A DNA stretch of 64,000 nucleotides from Desulfovibrio oxyclinae DSM 11498. Lineage in GTDB: Bacteria > Desulfobacterota > Desulfovibrionia > Desulfovibrionales > Desulfovibrionaceae. This document shows, piece by piece, positions 25,213 to 32,580 of the stretch (position 1 is the stretch's first letter; every line of letters starts with the position of its first letter). A program made the translations under genes and the position numbers. The notes below the pieces were generated by a model. That model saw only the letters and a list, made by a program, of their open reading frames with translations, was not told the origin of the DNA and did not search any database. The stretch spans positions 119,735 through 183,734 of the forward strand of contig NZ_AQXE01000007.1 of assembly GCF_000375485.1 (NCBI RefSeq). Reading direction: 5' to 3'.

Positions 25213-27993
25213 TTACTTGTCGTGGACGATTCTGTTGTAACGTTTTTTGAAGGCAATCTTACCGCCTTCCATTATACTGCATATTTTGTTGCGAATGGCC
25301 TTTTGGCCGAGGCCGCCCGAAGCTTGCAAGCGGATTTGGTCCCCTCCGAACCCCAGAGCGTGGACCAATTCGGCATCTCCGTTGACAACGATATTTGCGT
25401 TGTGCGTGACAAGAATAAGTTGCCGCTGCCTTTTTTTATCGACGATGTGTTGGACAATAAGGCTGTAGATAAGCTCACTGTCAAGATCATCCTCGGGTTG
25501 GTCGATAATGAGCGGAGTCGTCCCGTGGCTGAGGAGAAAGGCCAACATGGCGGCAGCCTTTTGGCCCGCCGAACCTTTCTCGAGTTCTTTGAAGTCATCC
25601 TTACGTTTTGGGTCGCCATGTCGTACCCGTAACAAATCCTCCGGCCACCATGTAAGCAGGTTGTCCATACATGATGGGTTTGCTTCGTGGGTGGCCGCAA
25701 GTTTCACAGGGAGTCTACCATCAACTATGTCGTGGCCAGGCGCTTTCTCTTTGGTCCGGAGCATATAGTCCGTGGCTTCTCTGAGTTCTTTCAATTTGGC
25801 TGGAATATTTTTCCCGGCCGCGTCCTCTGCCACCCAATTGGTCAACTCCCAAAGCAGCCCACATTGCTTTTCTTGATCAAGGAGTGACCCATCGTAACCA
25901 ACCCTGATGTCGAACAGCTCCCGATATTTGGCTTCGACCTGTGAGGTGTCTCCATAGGGTACCAACTCCATTTGGACGTATTGGTTGTCCTTGAGGGTTT
26001 TCTCTATGAAGGTTTTTCGAGCGTTGTAAAGCTCCTCTCGGAGCTCAACGAGCTCTTGCTGGCAGGTTGTGATTTCCATTTCCAGCCTTTTGGCATTATT
26101 CCGGTGTTCCTCTATCTGGGCCAACTTTTTCTCACACTTTCCGCGTTGTTTGACCCACTCGTCATAGTCCTCAAGCTTGTTGTCCTTGCCTTCGTAAAGG
26201 GTTTGGATTTCCTGATATGCAGACTCAGCCTCTTGTACGGCTGCGTACCATTTACTTGCCTCCAGGCTTTCCTTCCTGGTTTTCGTGACTGTCTCAATTT
26301 TCTTTGCGATACCTTGAAGCTCGACGCCAATAGTATTGAGTTCCCCCAGCATGGTTGAATGGATTTCCCGGATCTCCGCCTCATGAGGGTCCCCATCCTT
26401 GAAAAGGTCACTGGGTATCGCCGTGACTTGGATGTCTTCAGCCAAGGACTTTACTTTGTCAGCAAGGCCGTCGAAATCATCCGTGAGCGGAAGCGCTTGT
26501 TTTTGACGCTTTCTGTATTGATATTCGGTCAGAGTCTCCCCATGCCCCGAATCCTCGTACGTCTTCATATCGTTCTTTAAGTCTGTAAGCCTTGCGTTCA
26601 GCGTTTTTTCGTCAACCGTTTGCGCCAGGAGCCTTCTTCGCCGTTCTCTCAATTCGCGGTATTCACTTACCTTTGCCGCCCAGCGGCTATGCCAGTCCTG
26701 TTTGTTGACTTGTGGGGAGCGGTCGATGATCGCGAGCAATCCTTGCGGGGCAGAGGCGAGGGTGTATATTTGTTTCTGGCTGAAAATGTCCATGGGGAAG
26801 CGGTCGAGAAGATCGCCTTCATTCTGGCTGGGTATCCATTCTCCTGCATCAAATTGCTCCAAGGAGTGACTGCCGTTCTGCCTCCATGTCAGTCTATAAT
26901 CGATCCCCCGCCGTGCAACAGTGAGGACAAGCTCGGTGTCTGTCTTCATGACACCGTTTTGTTTGCTTAGGCGTGTGAATTCATCGAGGTCCTGAGCCAG
27001 CTTATCCATGCCGTCATTATGCAGCTGATCTTTCCGCCTGGCAGCAATACGGATAGATTCAAGAGCCGTGGATTTTCCGGTCCCCCTGCCTCCGATGAAT
27101 GCATTGAAAAAAGGATTGAACTCGAAGGTAAGCGGCTTGCCGCCGGGCTTTGCCCCGCAATGGCTCATTTCCTTTATTGTCAGGGAGCGCAGAAAAATGT
27201 CCGGCGTCTTGTTTGGGTCTTCTTCGGTCTGATCCAATACGCAGACTTCATGGGCCAGGAGAGCCTGGCGCAACTCCTCCCAGCACGGGGTTTCCATCTT
27301 GACCCAGGTGAAGTGGCTGCCGGGGAATTTCTGTCCCGGTTCGCCAGTGGGGTGGTGTTGGTCGGAGCCTGTTACGCGAGCCCAGTTGAGCTTGTTTTCT
27401 TTGTATGATTGTGGAGGCTCCCAGCCGATGGCGCATTCCATGGCGATGATGTTGTCGTTTTCAAGGATTTTTTTCAGTGTCGGCCCTTGGAGTGCTCCGA
27501 AAATCCCTGTTTTCTCTCCGGCATGGGCCGGAATGGCAAGGCCGCCCTTTTTGGTGATTTTGTCGATGACATCGGCTGGGGATTGCTTGGTGCAGTCGTT
27601 GCTTGCCCCTTTTTCTCCATCGTATTCGCAATTGTCGACAACAGTGTTGATATCTTTCAATTCCGTTGTTTCAGGGAATATCCCCAAAATATGCACGTTA
27701 CCCAAAGCTGTGATTTCAACTCCAGGCAGGATGGTCAGCTTCCGAAATCCCGCAGGCTTCCTCTCCGTCAAATCCTCATATGCGGCTTTGATGTCATCAA
27801 TGGCGGCGCCCGTGTTGTGGTCCGTCACCGCCACGCAGTCTATCCCGGCCTTCATGTAGTCCAGCAGCCATTCCTTGAGGGGGTATTTCTTGAGGGCCTT
27901 TTCGTCCGGGTGATTTTTGCCGTAACAAACAGAGGCGGGAGTATGAGCGTGGAAGTCGACTTTCCACCATTTGCTGCCGGGAAATGTATTCAT
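25213..27993 (-). CDS. PHP-domain phosphoesterase fused to SMC-like ATPase (TrlF-like)
   Basis: A 926-residue fusion. The N-terminal PHP domain (1-~230) has its metal-binding residues: DFHAHTP (His15, His17), VTDHN (57-60), PGVEIT, HILG, IPAHAGE and SDQHH (211-214). The ATPase half has Walker A GGRGTGKS (301-308), long coiled-coil arms (about 440-720) and a head with GTTPLIIDQPEDDLDSE (Walker B) and LILVTHNANI. PHP domains hydrolyse phosphoesters, so a nuclease gated by an SMC-like ATPase is likely. It heads the minus-strand operon and is divergent from the HARE-HTH nuclease gene. Confidence 0.85.
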   Translation of the reverse strand: MNTFPGSKWWKVDFHAHTPASVCYGKNHPDEKALKKYPLKEWLLDYMKAGIDCVAVTDHNTGAAIDDIKAAYEDLTERKPAGFRKLTILPGVEITALGNVHILGIFPETTELKDINTVVDNCEYDGEKGASNDCTKQSPADVIDKITKKGGLAIPAHAGEKTGIFGALQGPTLKKILENDNIIAMECAIGWEPPQSYKENKLNWARVTGSDQHHPTGEPGQKFPGSHFTWVKMETPCWEELRQALLAHEVCVLDQTEEDPNKTPDIFLRSLTIKEMSHCGAKPGGKPLTFEFNPFFNAFIGGRGTGKSTALESIRIAARRKDQLHNDGMDKLAQDLDEFTRLSKQNGVMKTDTELVLTVARRGIDYRLTWRQNGSHSLEQFDAGEWIPSQNEGDLLDRFPMDIFSQKQIYTLASAPQGLLAIIDRSPQVNKQDWHSRWAAKVSEYRELRERRRRLLAQTVDEKTLNARLTDLKNDMKTYEDSGHGETLTEYQYRKRQKQALPLTDDFDGLADKVKSLAEDIQVTAIPSDLFKDGDPHEAEIREIHSTMLGELNTIGVELQGIAKKIETVTKTRKESLEASKWYAAVQEAESAYQEIQTLYEGKDNKLEDYDEWVKQRGKCEKKLAQIEEHRNNAKRLEMEITTCQQELVELREELYNARKTFIEKTLKDNQYVQMELVPYGDTSQVEAKYRELFDIRVGYDGSLLDQEKQCGLLWELTNWVAEDAAGKNIPAKLKELREATDYMLRTKEKAPGHDIVDGRLPVKLAATHEANPSCMDNLLTWWPEDLLRVRHGDPKRKDDFKELEKGSAGQKAAAMLAFLLSHGTTPLIIDQPEDDLDSELIYSLIVQHIVDKKRQRQLILVTHNANIVVNGDAELVHALGFGGDQIRLQASGGLGQKAIRNKICSIMEGGKIAFKKRYNRIVHDK

Positions 27994-28140
27994 TTCAGGA
28001 GTCCTTGACTTGCTGGTTGTTTGACTGTGTATCCATGTAACCCCGCTGTGGGGAGTTTGTGAAGAGTGTTGAAGTTGTTTAAGAAATATGTTTTATCTAA
28101 ATCGCAATGCGAATACAAGTTTGTCGTTTTTGAGGTCTGT

Positions 28141-28872
28141 ATGAATCGATTGGATATGTGCATAGAAGTCTTGAAGACAACAAAGAAGAAAATGCACGTC
28201 AAAGAGATCGCCGAGATTATGGTAGTTCGCTACCCGGCCGAATTCGGCAATGAGAATGTTGAGGGGCTTGCTCGAAAAGTCGGAGCGTCAATCAGCAGTC
28301 ATATCCGCAGCGCGAAACGGAATGCCATGATATCCAAAGTGCCGAATGGACGGGGCGGGCATCTATCGGGGATGTACAAGGTCCGGCAGAAACGGAAGAA
28401 GGCCGTGCCTGCCAAGCTGCCGAAAGTCACAACCGGCTATACCGGCAAGGCCGGTGAATATGGCCTGTTAAGTGAATTGCTCTTCAGAGGGTACAATGCT
28501 TCGATTATGACGGTCGATGAAGGTATCGACGTTGTCGCCTCCAAGAGAAACAAGTATTTTCACATCCAAGTTAAGACAGCCAACGTGAACCAGAGTGGGA
28601 AATATCAGTTCACCATTCCGGCAAGCAGCTACAAATCGCACGATGCCTCCACGACCTTTTACGTCCTTATTACGCGACGGATTATCAATAATTTCTGGAG
28701 AAGCGATTATATCATTTTGTCTAGCAGCGACATCGCCCGTTTTATTGCCACTGATGTGATCAATAATGGCAAGAAGTACTCGTTGCATATCCGATATGAA
28801 GGGAATAAGTGTATTCTGAATAAAGAAGAGGATGTTACGTATTTTTTGAATAATTTTGAGCCAATGAAATAG
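28141..28872 (+). CDS. HARE-HTH plus PD-(D/E)XK nuclease-like protein
   Basis: A 243-residue protein. Residues 1-85 look like a HARE-HTH domain (MCIEVLKTTKKKMHVKEIAE, then a wing ending SGMYKVR), a DNA-binding module common in restriction and modified-base-sensing proteins. Residues ~98-200 resemble a PD-(D/E)XK fold: Glu106 in GKAGEY, Asp130 in DEGIDVV, and Gln143-Val-Lys145 in HIQVKT. The start at 28141 follows GAGG TCTGT; a longer frame to 28066 lacks domain support. It is divergent from the PHP-ATPase operon and upstream of the peptide cassette. A sequence- or modification-specific endonuclease is inferred. Confidence 0.7.
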   Translation: MNRLDMCIEVLKTTKKKMHVKEIAEIMVVRYPAEFGNENVEGLARKVGASISSHIRSAKRNAMISKVPNGRGGHLSGMYKVRQKRKKAVPAKLPKVTTGYTGKAGEYGLLSELLFRGYNASIMTVDEGIDVVASKRNKYFHIQVKTANVNQSGKYQFTIPASSYKSHDASTTFYVLITRRIINNFWRSDYIILSSSDIARFIATDVINNGKKYSLHIRYEGNKCILNKEEDVTYFLNNFEPMK

Positions 28873-28919
28873 TCGTTGGGAATGCCTGTTGTCATGGTGT
28901 GAGCTTGTTTTCAGATGGC

Positions 28920-28948
28920 TTGACTTAATGTTTGGCAGCCTCTAAAAA
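28920..28948 (+). promoter_or_regulatory. Candidate promoter of the peptide/E1 cassette
   Basis: TTGACT (28920-28925), 17 bases, TAAAAA (28943-28948); predicted start near 28955, giving a ~49-base leader before the peptide ATG at 29004. Confidence 0.5.
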
Positions 28949-29003
28949 TTGTCTGTCGATAATGAATTCTCGTAAATGAAAATTTAACCGATTGAGGATC
29001 GAT

Positions 29004-29216
29004 ATGCAGAAAAAGAGTGATGAGCACATGGAGAAGTTTGGGTTTGCCGTTGTTTCCGACGAAGACGGCATGGAGAGCGTCGCCTACACGGCTTCTTGTT
29101 CCGGCAGCCGCTCCGATTGCTGCACCAGGACCTGTTCCGCGGATGCCAACTTCGCTGAAAACGCCGAAGCCTGGGAGCAGTACCTGGCCGTTAAAGGTGG
29201 ACAGGTTCAATACTAG
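29004..29216 (+). CDS. Small Cys-containing peptide, possible precursor for E1-like enzymes
   Basis: A 70-residue protein. The ATG at 29004 follows GAGGA with a 5-base gap, so it is preferred to a TTG at 28992. The N-terminus is acidic/charged (MQKKSDEHMEKFGFAVVSDE). The middle has four cysteines in pattern C-x6-CC-x3-C (Cys32, 39, 40, 44) flanked by Ser, Arg and Thr. The C-terminus is acidic and aromatic, ending VKGGQVQY. It is the first gene of a tight plus-strand unit, 12 bases before the first E1-like gene. I do not recognise the family. Position and composition suggest a RiPP-type precursor or a peptide tag; a small metal-binding protein is also possible. Confidence 0.55.
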   Translation: MQKKSDEHMEKFGFAVVSDEDGMESVAYTASCSGSRSDCCTRTCSADANFAENAEAWEQYLAVKGGQVQY

Positions 29217-29228
29217 CAGGCAGACACA

Positions 29229-30353
29229 ATGACACATTTATCGGAAGCCTCCGCCCCGGAACTTCGAGACGGGGTGGAGGTTTTTCTTTATCCTCCAAAG
29301 GAAGAAATCTGCTCGGTTCTCTTCCTTTTTTTGTCAAACAGGCGGAGGCTGCGCATTGAATGCAAGCCCGCCTTTACCCTCTTGCTCAAGGAACTATCTA
29401 AGCCGCAGCCGCTGGCGGATTCGTTGGAACGCGCCGGGCTGGTCTTGGATGATGAAACCGAGGCGTTTCTGTCCTTTCTTGAGACTGAGGGAATCGTCAC
29501 CGTGTCCGATCCTCTCGAAACCGACCAGCTTTCGGCCGCGTATATGGAACAATACAAGCGTCAAGTGTATTTCTTGCTGGACATCCTAAAGTCTCCGGCA
29601 AAGGCCCATGAAGTCCAGAAACGGATTTTCGATGCGCACATAACGGTTTTCGGCCTGGGAGCCATTGGCAGCGGCATTCTGCAGCAACTCTGCATGATGG
29701 GATTCAGGCGGTTTACCCTCATCGATTACGCAGAGGTCGAGGAGAACGACATCGCTCGGACGCCTTACAGGATTGCTATGGATGTCGGCATGCCAAAGGC
29801 CGAGGCCGCCAAAGCGCTGGTTGAGGATTTCGCCTTTGATCCACAAGTCGAGATGCACAATGTCAGCCTCAGGACGGACACCGATCTCGGCGAGTTGGTC
29901 CAGGGAACGTCGCTTATCATCAACACCACCGATCAACCGTACGTCGGATACACCAACATCAAGCTTTCGCGTTACGCTTTGCAGCATAGCATTCCGGTGT
30001 TGGCTGCTGGTGGGTTCGACGCCCACCTTGCCTCTCTAGGGGAATTGCTGATTCCGCATTTAACACCGTGCGCGGATTGTTACGCCACGTTTTTTCACGA
30101 GAGCTTGAAGGATTGGAAGCCCATTCCCCATCCTGTAAAGGAGCGCGAAGGATGGTTCGGCGGCCTGGGCAGCCTGTCCACGTTCAGCGCCTCCACGGCC
30201 GCGCTGGATATCCTAGGCTACTTCATGAACCCGGAAGACCGAAAGGCGGCTCCCGGCGGTCGGGGCGAATTCCTTTTTCATGACTACAGCCTCGACACCT
30301 TTGTCGTCGAAAGGGACAAGGAGTGCCTGTCTTGCGGGGAGGGGCACAAATGA
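29229..30353 (+). CDS. E1/ThiF-like adenylating enzyme 1 with N-terminal leader-binding-like domain
   Basis: A 374-residue protein. Residues 1-~110 form a separate domain with the size and position of a RiPP recognition element. The E1-like fold follows: ATP loop GLGAIG (142-147), Asp166, ENDIAR (Asn173, Arg177), Lys190 and TTD (Asp235). Zinc cysteines are Cys281/Cys284 (PCADC) and Cys366/Cys369 (CLSC). ThiF/MoeB-type enzymes adenylate a peptide C-terminus; MccB and PaaA are RiPP enzymes of this fold. A GGFDAHLASLG loop replaces the usual catalytic-Cys region, so thioester formation is doubtful. It overlaps the second E1-like gene by 4 bases (ATGA). Confidence 0.82.
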   Translation: MTHLSEASAPELRDGVEVFLYPPKEEICSVLFLFLSNRRRLRIECKPAFTLLLKELSKPQPLADSLERAGLVLDDETEAFLSFLETEGIVTVSDPLETDQLSAAYMEQYKRQVYFLLDILKSPAKAHEVQKRIFDAHITVFGLGAIGSGILQQLCMMGFRRFTLIDYAEVEENDIARTPYRIAMDVGMPKAEAAKALVEDFAFDPQVEMHNVSLRTDTDLGELVQGTSLIINTTDQPYVGYTNIKLSRYALQHSIPVLAAGGFDAHLASLGELLIPHLTPCADCYATFFHESLKDWKPIPHPVKEREGWFGGLGSLSTFSASTAALDILGYFMNPEDRKAAPGGRGEFLFHDYSLDTFVVERDKECLSCGEGHK

Positions 30354-31465
30354 GCCGATATAGCGAGGAATGCTTTCGGCTCCGCCCGTCCGTCTCATTC
30401 GTGCCCATGCCGCAGGAGGGGACCTACCAATTCTTTGTTTCGGACATCAGGCAGAGCTTCAACCTTGCCTTTGCCGATGAGGATTACGTCAGGATTCTGT
30501 CCAACCTAGATGGGAGCCTGCCGTATGCCAAGCTGGCGGAAACCTACGCCCTTGATGATCGGCAACTTGTCGGGCTGGAGCGGCTTTTCGACGTCCTGAT
30601 CGAGCGGTGCGCCGTGGAAGATGTGCAGGTTGTAGCGTCCCGCGAATCCGATCCGTTTCGGCGGGTGAAGACGTTCATCGGCTCCTATGTCCCATATTAC
30701 GATGTCGAAGCCGCCTGGCAGCGGGTAGCGGATAGTCATGCTGTCGTGATCGGGGCCGGGGGCGTCGGAAGCTGGGTCGTCTCCCTGTTGGCGCAAATGG
30801 GGGTCAAGCATTTTACGGTGCTCGATGACGACGTGGTAAAGCCTCATAACCTGAACCGCTCCTTGTTCTCCAGAGATGATGTGGGAAGCCTCAAAACCCT
30901 AGCCTTGGAAAAGATGCTCAACTCGCGCCGGGATGAGTCTTATACGGTCAAGGCCGTCGAAGAGAAGCTGGAGAGCTCGGAGCGGCTGATCGCATTATTA
31001 AGGGGTGATTCGCAGTCGCAGACAGTCCTGATCAATTGCGCGGATTTTCCTTCGGTCGCCCACACGTCGGCGATCATCAACGAGGCGGCCTTTGCGCTCG
31101 ACCTGCCCTACATAATTGCCGGTGGCTACAACATGCACCTCAGCCTGGTTGGGCCGACGATTATCCCCGGCAAGACGCCGTGCTTTCACTGTATCTCGCA
31201 CGGTATGGACCAACTCAAAGTAGCCGAGATCGAAGGAGCGGAGCGTGTCGTCAAGGAACACCGCAATCTCGGGAATCTAGCCCCTTTGGCAGCGATTTCC
31301 GCATCTTTTGTCGCCAACGAATGCTTGAAGTTGTTGCTTGGGCTGCCGAATTTGAAACCGACCATGATCGGCAAGCGTGGCGAGTTCAATTTTTTCACGA
31401 AGAAACTGGTGTTGGAAGAGTATGGCGTGTGGGATGAATGTCCGTATTGTGCACGGAGGAAGTAA
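30350..31465 (+). CDS. E1/ThiF-like adenylating enzyme 2
   Basis: A 371-residue paralogous partner of the preceding enzyme. The N-terminal ~115 residues are again a small extra domain. The E1 core is canonical: GAGGVG (135-140), Asp159/160, HNLNR (Asn167, Arg170), Lys182, and NCAD with Asp232. Zinc ligands are Cys278/Cys281 (PCFHC) and Cys364/Cys367 (CPYC). The start at 30350 follows GGGGAGGGGCACAA and overlaps the upstream stop (ATGA). Two coupled, divergent E1 proteins suggest a heterodimer in which this one, with the better-conserved motif, does the adenylation and the other binds substrate; this is inference. Confidence 0.85.
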   Translation: MSRYSEECFRLRPSVSFVPMPQEGTYQFFVSDIRQSFNLAFADEDYVRILSNLDGSLPYAKLAETYALDDRQLVGLERLFDVLIERCAVEDVQVVASRESDPFRRVKTFIGSYVPYYDVEAAWQRVADSHAVVIGAGGVGSWVVSLLAQMGVKHFTVLDDDVVKPHNLNRSLFSRDDVGSLKTLALEKMLNSRRDESYTVKAVEEKLESSERLIALLRGDSQSQTVLINCADFPSVAHTSAIINEAAFALDLPYIIAGGYNMHLSLVGPTIIPGKTPCFHCISHGMDQLKVAEIEGAERVVKEHRNLGNLAPLAAISASFVANECLKLLLGLPNLKPTMIGKRGEFNFFTKKLVLEEYGVWDECPYCARRK

Positions 31466-32578
31466 ATGGGTGTTTTGTTTGATTTTTCAAAATGTTTTTC
31501 TCGTTCAATGTTTTTCATATTTGTCTTTGTTGTTGCATTAGCATTTGTCTTTTTCTTGTTGTTAACACTAAAGATAGTAGACTATTCTTTTGTTCCAAGC
31601 ATAAAAACTATAACGCAAAGCACATCTGAGTCTATGGCAAGAGGGTTTGACCCGTTTCAGACATATCGAGATTTTGTTACTACGACAACTGGCCTACTTA
31701 CTTTAATAATTGGTGCAATTGGAATAGGATCATTTATATCCTTTAGAAAATTTAAAGAAGAAGAAGCCAAGATTACTGATAGAAGAAATCAGCTTGATAT
31801 GTTTTTGAAAATTGAAGAGGGACGTAATATCTCTGAATCAGAAGCAACCTACTCTACTGCAATCAAGCTTTATGATGAGGCGGAAAGGTTACATAGCAAA
31901 TACCACATGCTATATACGTTAAGAGGCGAAGCATACTATTATAGGAATAGAACTGGTGATCTTCAGAATGCAATTAAAGATTTTGAAGTGGCTATAGAGT
32001 TAAAGAAGAATTCATCTAGAGCTTGGTTTGGGCTTGGACAAGCTCGTTTTAGGTTAGTAAGGAGAAAACATTGTAATATAAACAATCTTGAAAGGCATCT
32101 TGAGAACGAAGATGTTGCCGATTTGAAAATTGCTGACAATGAAGGGGTTATAGATAGAAAGAAAGAGACACGAGAAGCAATGGAAGACATAGAAAAGGCA
32201 ATTAGTTTTCAATACGCTGAAGCTCCTGCACGTCTTGAGCTGGGTAAAATGTATAAATCTATTGGTGATAATAAAGGCGCTCTAAAACAATACAAGCTGG
32301 CATACGAGAGCAATAAAGCACATGCTGCCTGCGGTTTTACATACGCTTTACTATGGTTGTCAGAGAACGATGATTGTTTAGAGAAAGCAAAAGAAGAAGG
32401 CATTCTCGACATAATAAGGAAGGCCAGTGTATACGATGTATACAACAGCAAGGCTGCGTATGCATTGTTGTGGTATTTATATAGCAAAGTGCCTGAATTG
32501 GGGGGCGCAGAAAAAGCCAAATCGATGACAGATTCGTTGGTCATAAACGAACTATTTGAATTGAGGGAAACTGTTTAA
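31466..32578 (+). CDS. Membrane-anchored TPR protein
   Basis: A 370-residue protein with two transmembrane helices (about 15-37 and 74-92), the short segment between them presumably outside the cytoplasm. TPR-like helical repeats fill 120-340 (for example TRGEAYYYRNRTGDLQNAI style pairs and ARLELGKMYKSIGDNKGAL). It starts directly after the preceding stop with GGAGGAAGTAA as ribosome-binding site. Base composition is strikingly AT-rich, with many AGA and ATA codons unlike its neighbours, so it was probably recruited separately. It may scaffold the cassette at the membrane or serve as immunity protein; neither is shown. Confidence 0.72.
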   Translation: MGVLFDFSKCFSRSMFFIFVFVVALAFVFFLLLTLKIVDYSFVPSIKTITQSTSESMARGFDPFQTYRDFVTTTTGLLTLIIGAIGIGSFISFRKFKEEEAKITDRRNQLDMFLKIEEGRNISESEATYSTAIKLYDEAERLHSKYHMLYTLRGEAYYYRNRTGDLQNAIKDFEVAIELKKNSSRAWFGLGQARFRLVRRKHCNINNLERHLENEDVADLKIADNEGVIDRKKETREAMEDIEKAISFQYAEAPARLELGKMYKSIGDNKGALKQYKLAYESNKAHAACGFTYALLWLSENDDCLEKAKEEGILDIIRKASVYDVYNSKAAYALLWYLYSKVPELGGAEKAKSMTDSLVINELFELRETV

Positions 32579-32580
32579 AA

